DNA of 64,000 nucleotides from Tetrapyrgos nigripes. Lineage: Eukaryota > Basidiomycota > Agaricomycetes > Agaricales > Campanellaceae. The notes under the pieces are model-generated. The model saw only the letters and a list, made by a program, of their open reading frames with translations, did no database searches and was not told where the DNA came from. The position numbers were made by a program, and so were the translations under genes. The stretch spans positions 62,001 to 126,000 of the forward strand of contig JAACJM010000024.1 in the NCBI GenBank assembly GCA_013368315.1, written 5' to 3'. Of the stretch, positions 1 through 10,981 are shown in pieces. Each line of letters opens with the position of its first letter. The stretch's first letter is position 1.

Positions 1-240
1 TTGTAGTCTGCCTGTGATAGACCAGTAGCCTAGATGGGAACAGCATGTGGGCATTTCCTCAGTGATGGCAAACTCTTCTGGTACTGTCCCAGTGTGCCAT
101 GGATGTTTCCCAAACCAGTTAGGATAAAACTCCTTGAGGAACTTGGTCTTGACTGCCTCTGGCTGAAGTTCCTCCATGAATTCCCATGTTTTTGGTGCTC
201 AGCGAAGTGGGAAGCTGAAGGTCATTTCATTGATGCTGGA
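1..240 (-). pseudogene. Fragment of the PWHTG-motif fungal family (N-terminal region)
   Basis: The minus strand reads through the segment EFMEELQPEAVKTKFLKEF and then WFGKHPWHTG followed by VPEEF. This matches in order and spacing the region of the multi-exon gene at 45.4-48.5 kb, which reads FYERWFKKYPWHTG then VPDEF. I see only this N-terminal block here. The upstream side, to about 470, contains another proline-rich minus-strand stretch in a different frame and several stops, and the gene runs off the left edge of the window. The function of the family is unknown to me; members are expanded in Agaricomycetes. The paralogy rests on the shared motif. Calling this copy a pseudogene is inference from the frame breaks. 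Confidence 0.55.
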
Positions 241-470
241 CCAACTTGAGGGTCATCTTTGTCAGCTGGTGACTTGTCATGGGCATCAGGAGGAGTGGGT
301 TGCATACCCAAGGGCAGTGTTGATGGCAACACATGTTCTCCTTCTCCGCAATTGCACTCGCATCCATGTCACAAACAGGAGATCTGGCTGCAGTGATACT
401 GGGCTCTGGAGGTGCAGGACTGATTTTTGCTGGGGAGCACAGTTGGTGACAGTAAACAATGAGTTGTGAT

Positions 471-1067
471 TTTTTTCTCTGCTGACTGGAAAATCATTTC
501 TCCTGCAGGATCTCTATGTGAAGGCACATGTAACATGATCGACAGTTTACTTTACAGTCTTGCAACTACCAGCCATGTCCTGGTTCCCTGACTATAACTG
601 GGAAATAAAAACCTCACCTTGTGGCTACTGGTAAGCTGCTCATTATTTCCTTCAACCCTTTACTCACTTCTTTTCTTTTCCAGTAGACAGCAGTATGGGG
701 AGAAACTCATTCTCTGCAAGAACCATGGTGTCTGGCTGTGTGTTGAATGGCCTTGAGCAGCACTACTACCTTGGCAGTAGTAAGTATTCTTTCTCTTACA
801 ACTTTGCACTAGCTAAGCTTACTGATGATGCTCCCTTTACAGTGGTATTCACCTGTATTTTGCCGTTGCTCACCACAACATCCTTCATTACACACTGTGC
901 ATGCATGCCAGTGCCCTTCGACCTGACTTTGTTGTACCTAGTAGCAACTCTGAAGAGGAAACTGATGTCAATTAGCTGTACCATGGAATATGTATAGTGT
1001 CATCTCATGCAATCAGACTATATTATGGTGACAGAGAAGGTACAACCGTCAAAACAAGACAGTTGAG
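471..1067. other. No gene recognised
   Basis: Only short overlapping frames with no family resemblance are present. The plus-strand frame at 695-997 shows no motif I recognise. Confidence 0.4.
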
Positions 1068-1551
1068 CTACTCTTCCATCTCCACCACCCCTTCAGATGC
1101 ACCCCAACGATGACCCTCCCTCATCAATTTGTCTGCCATTGCACTGATGATCCATGTTTGAGCACATATTTTGTACCTACCAATGATATTCACTCTGCCA
1201 TCAGATAGCACACCCCAAGTATGTGGTGCAGAACCAAGAGGTTGCATGGAGTGAGGAGGTGAAGTTGGTCTGAAGGTGGCCTTCACAACCTTGTGTTTGG
1301 ATGGTGTAGGTGGCAGAGAGTAGGGAGGCAAATATGGAACAACACGATCTACCATATCTGCCACCACATCTGGTAATTGGGTGTGTGCATGGGGCAGTGG
1401 AGTGATTGCCTTGGGAGAGCATGATCTAGCATCCAACATTGCAGGGTGCTGATGGTGAGCCAGGCAATCTTGCTTCCAAGCTTCTTGAGCATCCTTGTAG
1501 GTGTTGAAGGCCTCATGCTGTGTACCACTCCCCCAGAGACTTCTTACATAT
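1068..1551 (-). pseudogene. Viroplasmin-like / RNase H1 N-terminal-like protein, partial
   Basis: The minus-strand frame opens around LWGSGTQHEAFNTYKDAQEA, which has the F-x-T-x-x-EA-x-x-W signature of the second half of the caulimovirus viroplasmin-like (RNase H1 N-terminal) domain. It continues without a stop for about 145 residues through a proline-rich linker to a C-terminal segment near GVLSDGRVNIIGRYKI. The first half of the domain (the Y-x-V-x-x-G-x-x-G-I-F-x-x-W part) is not in frame upstream, so the copy looks truncated or frameshifted near 1555. A second member of the family lies at 48.7-49.7 kb. Such proteins are cellular and common in mushroom genomes, and their role is unknown. 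Confidence 0.5.
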
Positions 1552-2880
1552 GATGTCAGTGCAGTAAGGACTCCAAGAGGACATCATGAAACAAACCAAG
1601 AAAGATAGATCCCTGCTGAACTGCTGGTGTACAGGACATAGTGATTTTTGGGTTTAAACTGCTGTCCAGGAGTGCTGGAGTGATAGACTTGAGGCAAGCT
1701 GTCCCCAAGTCACACAAGACAATGAAAGAAAAGAAATATAGATTGAGAAAAACAAGTAGGCTGACTATACTCAACACTGTGTAAGTAGTAGTATGGAGTA
1801 GAGACAAAGTGAACAAACTAGAGAACTGACTACCAAGGCCTAATAGTATAACCTCTGGACTATAGGCCTATAGTCCAGGTTTCCATTGATGGAGCCATGG
1901 TGCTTGACATAGGCCAGCTATCAGGCAATACCTGATGAACTTCCAAGCATTTCAATACCCAGATGGTGGGGGTTTGGGGTGAAGGAAAAAGAGCCATGGA
2001 TGTGCCATTGTGCAAGGAGTGTGGAAAATCAAGAAAAAGTTCTCAGTGCACTGTCGAACAGTTCCACCACAGACCTGGGTAAACCTGACAGTCTATAGAC
2101 AGCTTGGAAGAATAGGAATAAAATGTATTTCAGCATTTGGGGAAAAGTGAACAGACAGGAGGTGTTAGGAATCAACCAAGTTCGAGCTGGTTTGCTTGAA
2201 CTAGCAAGGGGCCACTAGTGGGCAGAAGCTGCAGCGAAGGTCTTTTGAAGTGGTGTAGATGGTTGTAAGTAGTGTTGTATAGCCACGCGTGCTCGTAGTG
2301 ATGTAGGTACGAGTGAATAAAATTGAATAGTTAATCAGCGGGGGTCAACATTGACTGGTTGACCGTTAAACTGATAAGCTAAAGCCAAGGTCCTATTGTG
2401 CAAAATAACGCAATGGGGTACATGAGTAAGTATCTACATCTTATATACCTAAGTAGTGCTATGCTAGGCTGTGCAAATGAGTCATAAGGACTCATCTGGA
2501 GTAATACTGTGCAATGCTATGTAGTGAGTCATCCGAGAAATAAATAAGTAATGCTATGTATGTAGTTACCATCTATGCACAGGCTTGGGTCTGGATAATG
2601 TGTCTGGGCTGGTCTAGAACTTGTTCAAATTGTAACAGGAGGGAGGTGGGGCAAACGCGGGGAGGCAGTCATATGGTACCATCCAGCTTTAGGTTCTCCT
2701 TTCAATACAGGTAGTGAAACCTTCAGTTTAGTTCCTGGATATAAATGAGCTGCTGCCTTGGGTGAGTGGTTTGAAGACGGGTATCTATAAAGAATGGGAT
2801 GACCCATGGGAATGAAGTTAACCGATAGCCGACGAACTAACTGAACTTTAGAGCTAAGCGTAAGTTTAAACTCCGCTGTT
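1552..2880. other. No gene recognised; short direct repeats
   Basis: Between about 2160 and 2580 there are repeated short phrases (taagtaatgctatgta-like) and a possible LTR-like start at about 2164, but no matching end or target duplication was found. No coding frame is convincing. Confidence 0.35.
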
Positions 2881-2937
2881 TGTTTGCCTTCACCGCCTGA
2901 CCACCTGCATCACACAAAACTACACTCTGTGATAATC
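2881..2937 (-). repeat. Candidate element terminus shared with 31.4 kb
   Basis: On the minus strand a block reading CACAGAGTGTAGTTTTGTG is followed by a short motif and the reverse complement of CTTCACCGCCTGACC. Both blocks recur in diverged form at 31412-31480. It lies 3' of the Plavaka-like remnant, so it may mark that element's end. This is inference. Confidence 0.35.
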
Positions 2938-3375
2938 CTATTCCATAGATTTTAACATAATAAAATAATTCCAATAGTTTGGCATGCACTTATAATATGA
3001 CCAGCTAGAATATAAAACTATTACCATTGACTATAATTATTTTCGGCAATATAACCCTGTTGCAACATAGAGAGTCTTGCAACACTGCTGGAATATGGTT
3101 GCAACAGTATTGTAACTCTTTCAAGGCAATAAAATAGTGCTTAGGATTAATACCCTGTTATGATGTATATAAAGATGTTGAGGCTCATAATATCTAGAAG
3201 CTTTTTAATGGTGGTAAAGACATTATATACAGGCCAACCATTATGTGCATTAAAACTGCACTATAAAGGTGTGACAATTACTTTGGCTCGAATGGAATGA
3301 TGCTAAGCACTACAAGCCTTTTAGAATATACCAGAACTACCAGATATAATGAATATTGAATAATTGAAAGGGTTT

Positions 3376-4313
3376 TTACATTTCATCACTATCATAAACT
3401 TCATCATCTTCAGGCCCAATCTCTGCCTCACCTTCACTACCAGAGTCAGAGTATTCCTCCTCAGATTCCTCATCCTCATCATTTGCCTCCCCATCTGGAT
3501 TACCACTGATCTCTGGATCCACTTCCTCTTCTAGCATTTCATCATGCTCAATCTCATCGTCTGAATATTCAACCTCCTCCAGAACATTACCATTCTCATC
3601 ATAAACTGGCAGAGTTCGTTCATCAACCCCAGCATCCACTTCAAAGACACGAGTGCGTTCAAGAGTCTCAACATGTCCTATGCCTCCCCCTCTGAAACAC
3701 ATAAATAGATCTCGATCTGCAAATCTAGTGGAATATTTTGTTAGTTTTATCAACATATAGTTTGAATAGAGGTCTGGTTCCAACCATCAAGGATTGTGCT
3801 GGGATCCTGTTGCCCTGAGGGATCATCAAATGACTCTGCCACAGACTGAGCCAGATAACTGTCCAGCTTTTTCATCTCTGCTTCACTCCTAAATCCAACA
3901 AAATCTGACTGCTTGAAGTCATCCTGAAGAATAATGTCAGAGATGAGATGTTTGAGCATGGGGAGGCCAACCCACTGGTATTTGTGAAACCAGTGCATGA
4001 GCTGAAATCGATTGATATTTGAGAAGGGAGGAGGGATAGACTGCTTTGCAGAAGGAGGAGCCAAAAACTCAACTCCCAAGCAGTCACAGTAAGTACGAGC
4101 TGGTTTGTCAAGCAGCTCATTAGATGTGAAAGTTGGAGCATCAGCAGTCTCATGAATGCCAACGTTTTCATCTGGGTCAATGGAAGGGATTGAAGATTCA
4201 TATGCTTTGTAAACTCCAAAGTCATCAGGCTGTGTATGATAGAAGAAAGTGAGGTTGTGGGGTTGGCTGAGTTCCACAACTACAGGATCTGCCTCCTGTG
4301 TAGCTGCAGACAT
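3376..4313 (-). pseudogene. Plavaka-like transposase, internally deleted (N-terminus joined to C-terminus)
   Basis: The first part (4313 down to about 3752) has the N-terminal features I know from Plavaka-like fungal transposases. These are a DDFGVYKAYESSIPSIDPDE segment, then PPFSNINRFQLMHWF, then a DDF-x7-GFRSEAEMKKLDSY segment, and finally DGWNQTSIQT. The next recognisable residues are ADRDLFMCFRGGGIGH and an acidic tail (3735-3376), which is the extreme C-terminus of the family. The catalytic core seen in the 36-41 kb copy is missing, so this is a deletion derivative of roughly 310 residues. An AG at about 3731-3732 could be the acceptor of the family intron that precedes ADRD. It cannot encode an active enzyme by itself. 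Confidence 0.7.
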
Positions 4314-5069
4314 CAGGAAAACTGTCCAAAGATAATGGACTACTAACTTCTGAATAATTTTTGATAGTCTTCATAATTGAGAATCTGTGTGGTAATAATC
4401 TGTACATTAGTGCAAAATACCAAGATCTTAACAAGAAATTAGTGTCAGCTGCAGTGACAGACTTCATAAACCACCAAGACATCAGAAACATTGAAACAGA
4501 GCAATGAAACTTTACATAGAGCTTGCTCACAGTGTCAATGTTCTTGTAAAAGAGAGCTGCACCCAGTACATCAGTGATAAGGTACATCAACTTACTGGTA
4601 ATTATCAGTGTGCGGCATTCATTTGCATTGGTGCTGTATCTCTCACCAATCCTTGACTCAAGCTTTCTGTACATCTTCAAGTCATTGGGAACAGACTCAC
4701 CTTCTGATTGGTGTAGTTCTTTGGGTAGTACCTACTAAAGAATTTGGGTAAGCTTGGGGTAAGTTCCCAATAACTATTCCAAAACTATTCCTCAATTATT
4801 CTTTGATTACTTGCAAATTCTTCGAAGTACTTTGACTCATCTTTTGTGATACCCAACAAAGCATTCATAAAGTCAGATTTTGAGAGGATAAGAGGACCAA
4901 GTACTTTAGGTGTGAGAGGAACAGCGGCAGATGCTCACAGCAATTCTTGAAGGTTTCTCGAAGTCTCTTACACCTGCCCTAAATCTATTCAAACTCCACC
5001 AATTCATTTGACGCTTGCGTGATTATTGGTTGGAATTTGGCTAACCAAACACCATCGTGTCTTGTCTTC
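4314..5069. other. No gene recognised; 5' flank of the Plavaka-like remnant and of the gypsy insertion
   Basis: The minus-strand frame at 4225-4680 overlaps the transposase in another phase and shows no family signature. The segment ends at the CTTCC target site of the gypsy element. Confidence 0.4.
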
Positions 5070-5074
5070 CTTCC

Positions 5075-5547
5075 TGTCACAAACTGCTACAGTTCTTTGT
5101 CCTTCTTCTTCTTCCACTTCATTATCAAACCCATTTCTTGATCACTCGTCTATTGCATTTCCTTGATAAACCCTTTTAAACTTTATGTTACTGACTTTGA
5201 ACCTTATAAAACCTGTCAAACTTTATAATAACTATCAATCAATCTTCCATTCGATCAATCTTATCTTTTTCCTATCTTTTCCCTATGTTTCTCCATTTTC
5301 TCCCATGTTTCTCCTATCTTGTTCCTATCACTTATTCATTGTTTTTCTATATAAACCACTTGACATTCTAGTTAGTCCTTTAGTTTGTTCACTTCGTCTC
5401 TGCTCCGTACTGCTACTATGCAGTGTAGAGCCTAGTCAGCTTACTCTTTCCCTCTACTCAATTCTCTCTTGTTCAATCTATTGTCTTGTATCTGCTCTCT
5501 TATTGTGTGACTTCAGTGGTTACTTGAGTGTATCAGCAACCCTGACA
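5075..5547 (+). repeat. 5' LTR of the gypsy element
   Basis: It starts TGTCACAAAC and ends CCCTGACA, and it matches 20221-20693 along its full length. A TATATAAA box sits at 5348-5355. Confidence 0.95.
5348..5355 (+). promoter_or_regulatory. LTR TATA box
   Basis: The octamer TATATAAA lies in the middle of the LTR and is conserved at 20494-20501 in the 3' LTR. It is the likely U3 promoter of the element. Confidence 0.6.
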
Positions 5548-5811
5548 CTTGAATGAACTCCCTTACACCCACCTCACTATTTGAGTCCTTCTCTTTCTAT
5601 TCTGTTACCTCTATTCTCAACCTCTTTCATCATTATCTCTTCTCATTCCTATATCCATTGGTTAACGACTAGGAGTCGTAGCTATGAGAGACTAGGTGTC
5701 TTTTGTGTTGACTTGGGGTCAATTTGGCTGTAAACCACTCGTCTCAATCCTTTTCCGTGTAACTGCAAGTGCTGTTTTTCCTACAAATACATTCGAGAGC
5801 ACTCTGCATAT

Positions 5812-6222
5812 TTGTTACAACAATCGTCCTCCCTTTTGTATATTCCTTTCACTCTGTCTTTCCCATTCTCTCGGATTCGCTTTGATCCCCCTGAGAGTTC
5901 ATCCGACTATGAACAACCTCCCCTTCCTCTCCCACTTGATCTACTGCACACCAAGTACTGGTGTAGGCATGCAGAAAGCATTCGGGCAGATCTTTGGAGT
6001 TACGATCGAAACTTTGTCTATACACATCATTGGGTTTGGAAACTGGAACCAGGTGACATAATCCTTTCTGTCTATTCGTACATACGAGTCACCCTCGACC
6101 TCAATACCAAGGAGACTGTTGTCAGGATTACGGGACCTGTGTTCTTCAAAGAATACAACACACCTACAGAGCTTACAGACTACAGTACACCGTCCTCCTT
6201 TATCTTCGAATCCTCATGGTGA
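5812..6222 (+). pseudogene. Extra open segment upstream of gag in the gypsy element
   Basis: Between the 5' LTR and gag a plus-strand frame of about 135 residues reads smoothly through LLHTKYWCRHAESIRADLW, WKLEPGDIILSVYSYIRVTL and VRITGPVFFKEYN. Its composition (balanced charge, regular hydrophobic spacing) looks like a real folded protein rather than a chance frame. It does not resemble capsid or protease. It could be an N-terminal extension of Gag or a separate accessory frame. A second open segment, 6270-6689, follows in another phase and is proline- and serine-rich. I do not recognise a domain. Confidence 0.5.
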
Positions 6223-6762
6223 TTTAGAGGGCAGAAAAGAAGACCCTAAGAGATCATAAATAAAAGCATATGACAAGTCAACGGTCTGCATCTGCAGATC
6301 CAAGTCTTCCCTGTGCAGATTGTCCACACGTCTTCTTCAAACTGAGGGTTCTCGACTGCAATAATAACTCAGAGAGTCCGAAACCCTACACATTTTGTGA
6401 AAATCAACCTTGTCTTAACCAGTACAACACTCAAACACTTCCCGAAACTGAAATTCTTCCTATCCAGTGTCAAGTTGTAACACACAACCAAGAACTCGCT
6501 ATTCAAAAGGCTCATCCTATAATCGACTCCAAAACTGAACCAGAACAAGGAGCATCCACCCCTACAAATGCTCAACTGAATCCAGAACACTCTTCTCTTG
6601 TACCACCTGATCTGTCTTCTGCATCAGATCTGTTACCAGATCCACCTTCTAGATCCAGGCGAACCTTCTTCTCCTGCAATTCTGTCTAACAAAGGACTAT
6701 CCGTAGCTCCACGTCATCCAAATCCTTCTCCATCTCCAGATCCATCAGATCCAGGCGAACCA

Positions 6763-7765
6763 GCTATGTCTGACGTTGCACCTAATGGCTCTAACAGTAC
6801 TTCTGAACAAGGGAGGAAGCCTGACGCCTTTAATGGAGAACGTGATGAGGCGAAGTGGTGGTTAGCCTCGTTCAACAACTACCTACATCAGAACAAAGCC
6901 AGGTACTCAACTGAGGACTCCAAGGTGTCCTTATTCCTCTCGTTCTTCACAGGAGAAAAAGGAGGAGATTGGGAGTGAGAAGAGGATGAGGAAGATACAA
7001 AACTCAAAAAAGAAGACGATGGACAACGTTAAAGGAGGTAAAGGATAGGTTTAAAAGAGATTTCAAAGCACTTGCTGCTGATGAGGCTGCGAGAAATAAG
7101 ATCAAGGACACTAGAATGAAGGGAACAGACATCAGTAGCTATAATAGTATCTTCGATACATACAGAGAAGAGTCGGACTATAGAGAAACAGCTCTTCTGG
7201 ACTTCTATAAAGCAGGTCTTCCGAGAGATCTTCAGAAGTCAGTGGCAGGAATGTGGCTGAAGTGGAAGGACTTCGACGAGTATAGGGAAAGGGCAATGGA
7301 TCTCCATTTAAAATGGATAAATGAAAGAGAGAAAGAAGGACAAGCGAAATCATTCTCTACACCAAGGACAAACTCAGGTTCTTCTCAAGGACAGACAGTA
7401 GCAAGTGTGAATGCGCTTATGAATATGCTAACTCGTCGTTTACTCCTTTACCTAAACTGACGACCGAAGAAAAGGACTGACTTCAGAAACTAGGAGCATG
7501 CTTTGCATGTAGGCAACCTGGAAACATGAGCAACAAATGCCCGACATTCCTGAACAATACTCCGAGGTCTTCGATGTCTCAAAATACCTCTCGGAACTTC
7601 CCTCCTCCTGCCGTTAGGGCAGTCAAAACTTCAACTCCATCGTCGTCATCCAGTTCACCATCGGTAACAGTGGCTCAAACATTGTCATCTTCCTCTCGTA
7701 ATGTAATCAAAACAAGGTCAAGAATTTGGAAGGAGAGGAAAAGGAGCAAGCTAGTGTATATTTGA
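6763..7765 (+). pseudogene. gag: gag (capsid and zinc knuckle), decayed
   Basis: The frame starts near MSDVAPNGSN and runs through a retrotransposon capsid-like region with KWWLASFNNYLHQNKARYS, LSFFTGEKGGDWE and DLQKSVAGMWLKWKDFDEY. It is interrupted by TGA at 6976-6978, by phase changes, and by a second TGA at 7478-7480. A nucleocapsid knuckle follows at 7499-7540 with the pattern C-X2-C-X4-N-X4-C, in which the usual histidine is asparagine. The normal family knuckle is C-X2-C-X4-H-X4-C, so zinc binding is probably lost. The gene would package element RNA in the cytoplasm. Confidence 0.8.
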
Positions 7766-7907
7766 AGGATATCATGGTGAAGATGATGGATTTTTGAAAT
7801 ACTCCCCTGCTACGTCATCAGGAGGAGCTGTACAATACACCGGACAATATAAGAGCAATTGATATCATGTTTTAAACCCCTTTCATGAGTGTACTTTTCC
7901 TTCAGAA

Positions 7908-8761
7908 TTGAGAATGTCGGCAGTCACCCGTAATCGACAGATACCTTCAATAACACTTAAAACTGAACTTGTTGGCAAAATCACCAGTAGAAAAATCGAC
8001 GCAGAAGCTCTAATAGACAGTGGTGCAGAAGGCATTATTATCAAAACCTGTTTTGCACAAGAGAATCGTTTAACCCTCCTTCCTATCAAAAACCCTTTCC
8101 CTGTATGCAATGTTGACGGTTCCGAAAACACCATGGGATAGGTACGCCATTATACTATTCAAAAACTATGTATCTACTCTCAGGACAAAAGATCGTATCC
8201 TGAAGAGATGGCCGAATTCTATGTTATAGACATCGGAGATCATGATGTAATTCTTGGTACCAATTGGTTGGAAGAGCATAATCCAGAGGTAGATTGGTCA
8301 TTTTCTAAAGTGGATATGGTTAGATGTCCCGAAACATGTATTCTGGAACAACCCCCCGTCCTTAACTTACACACCAAACCCAAATTCCCCAAATCTACTA
8401 TTATCGATCCCTGAACCAATCACAAGGATTACCAAGTGAAATGGTCAGAACCAATCGGACAGTTTAAACTGATTGCACAGCCAAAAGTGGCAGGTCGACG
8501 CTGTCGAGTTCCAATTCAATCCTTTCACTGTTCCTCAGAATCTACAGCTATTTTTACTGAAGAAGACTTCGATGGGGAGGATGTTCCAAGACAGTGGGAA
8601 CAAGAGGTGATAGGGAGTCTGTTTGAAAAAGAAGAGGAGTACCTGATATCAGATACGGAAATACCTATTCATGCAGGATTTAGAAAAGCTTAGGAACTGG
8701 CAGAATCAGCCCAAAAGATGAAAGAGGACATACCACTCACAGATAAGATTCCACCCCAATA
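7908..8761 (+). pseudogene. pol: Retropepsin and linker to reverse transcriptase, decayed
   Basis: The aspartic protease motif ALIDSGAEGIIIKT is present, with the catalytic DSGA at 8016-8027. The second conserved protease block follows as YVIDIGDHDVILGTNWL and DWSFSKVDM. In-frame stops at 8139-8141 (TAG), 8412-8414 (TGA) and 8691-8693 (TAG) break what is otherwise one continuous frame. The frame ends at IPPQY, where the nested element is inserted, and continues at 17274 with HQFLPVFDK. The protease would mature Gag-Pol in intact relatives. Confidence 0.85.
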
Positions 8762-9335
8762 CACTGCCCAAGCCCTTTTCTTTCTACTGTAAAAACCTTG
8801 AAGATGAAGATTGTGTGTCTGATTTGAAAAGAGAAGTTTATTTTCTGTGCAAAAGGTTAAGTTTTTCCTCCATAAAAGATTACCATTATTGGTTGAAAAT
8901 GAATAGAGTATTTACACAAAAAAAGCAAAGAAACACTTTATCTTTTCTATATCTGAAAGAATACTTTATTTTTCCAATAAACAACGACTTTTTGGGGTAA
9001 CAAAGACAAAGAGATTTAAATCCTGTTTCACGTAATAAACTTTTTCTTTTTCATTCCGAAATTGATGCCCAAATATCAGGCGTTGAGTGCCCATCAGTGT
9101 ACAGTTATCATACGACAATGAGTGACAAACGCCTAATCATCATACAGTTATTGCACGACAATGAGCAACAAACACCTACTCATCGTACACTTGTCACCAA
9201 TGACCATATGTAGATCATGCATAGTCATATGAAGATGGTAGATTATTTGTTGAAGTGGCACTGGAAATACTATATTTACTCAGAGCCAAGCTCGACACTA
9301 CTTAGTACATTGGAGGGTACCCATCGGTTATAAAG
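8762..9335 (+). repeat. Left terminal inverted repeat of the CACTG element
   Basis: It matches the reverse complement of 16765-17270 with small indels. The short open frames inside each copy (8815-9000 and 16999-17277) are translations of the repeat and not genes. Confidence 0.85.
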
Positions 9336-10981
9336 GTAGTAATGGATGCAAACCCCTGATCATCCTTCTTCCACTCTGCCAACCTTTGGGTCTGGACTAC
9401 TTCCAATGTGTCCTAGATCCTAGACCCCAACCAGAGTTTCCATCTTCTAATCCTTCTGTGAATTTCATAGACTCGTGCCGAAATGAAAGCTCTGGCTTTA
9501 TAAGTGGGGAAGTGCCTCTAGTGACAATGGCCATTGACAGTGTAAACAGGCTGCAATTGGGCTGAAAATGGTTGCTGGGTGATCATCATGAGGATTGCCA
9601 GTATTTCGGAGATTTTAGAGAGTTTGGTCGACTAGAAAAGGACGACAACGAGGTCCTTGGGCAATGCCCATACCTATAGTGCTGAACTGGGTGATATGCT
9701 TGGCGAGGAAAGAACAGAAGAACAGAATAAAGAGAGAATAAGAGTTGATTTGACTACCGAATAACCATCAAAGACGCATATAAGTACTACTAAGTACGAT
9801 CATAAAGGTGAAGTTCGATGGATCAACATGCTTCTGGAGTATATAACGCAGCCAGACGCTATGAACATGTTTACAAGGGAGACAACAGAAGAGTCTCCGC
9901 CACAAGAATCTGGTACGCCTATGAAAGTCGACTCTTAAGGAATCTAGGGAAGATCAGGACCTTTGGCGGGGGTTCTTGACGACCAGAAACTTTTAGAGGG
10001 ATTTTCGAATCCTTTTCGGACAGCTATGGCTTGGATATTTCGTACTGGCAGACGACTCAACATTTGACATGCAGAAGTCGTGTACCCCTAGGAATACAAG
10101 GCCGCAGTATCAAGGCTATGTATCATATTTGGAAGAGGTGATTGGGAAAGCTGGATTTGGAAACCCTTCGAAGGGATTTTGACCACCTTACACACTTTGG
10201 GCCGAGTCAATAACATTTCCTATTTCATTTTGTTTACGGATCTCGACGTGGATAATCTACAGCAGGTTCTCTGTCTCGTTCCTGGTCGAACAGAGGGCCA
10301 AGACGGATATTAGACTTAGGTTATCTTAGCGAATAATCTTAGTGAGAGTCACAAAGTGGGGGTAAGAGTGTGCGAACGTATCTCGCTTAACTCTCAAGTA
10401 TATATCATTAATCAGAGTAGTATAATAATATAAATAGTCTAAGTATATCCGTATGATCATTTGACCGTATGTCCGCAGTACCTGATTGATGCCGTATGCA
10501 TAGTAACTTAGTAACTTGATTGTTATCATTTAATTCCAACAACGGATGTACCAACTCGGATTCAAGATCTTATCTCGAACTCTTTCATCTTATTTGTCAT
10601 TGACTCTTTTCGGCTTTTGCGAATTTCGACATTCAACTTAGTTTCACACAAAGATTCGAGATGCACTCATTCACTCTACACAAAAAATACAAAATCTGCG
10701 ATGGATACAACGGGAAAAAAAATACATAAAATCAATTAAAGTCTGTAGGGAGATGACAAGAGATGAGTGTCCAAGAAAATGATGCTACAAGTCCATTTGT
10801 GCGACCAAGATATGCCACAATCAACAAGTCAACGATAACGAAGACATCAAACTCAGGGCATCGACAATGCCTAGACGAGGAAGTCCCAGTTGCCGGTAAA
10901 CTTACGCTTAGTGAAGTCTTTTGGAGCCACTGGAAAGTTTAATCAGTATCAAAATCCTTCGGAGGAAATTTGGAGCTTACA
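9336..10981. other. Interior of the CACTG element, no gene recognised
   Basis: No frame longer than about 70 residues is present and no transposase motif is visible. The stretch from 9940 to 10310 has coding-like composition but is full of stops in every frame. Confidence 0.4.

Noticed and set aside
3376..3783. Separate acidic protein gene
   Set aside because: The frame begins with sequence before ADRDLFM, which is the known C-terminal block of the Plavaka-like protein; it is part of that remnant.
5185..5556. Leucine- and serine-rich protein in the LTR (also 20331-20840)
   Set aside because: It is a translation of the pyrimidine-rich LTR sequence and occurs in both LTRs.
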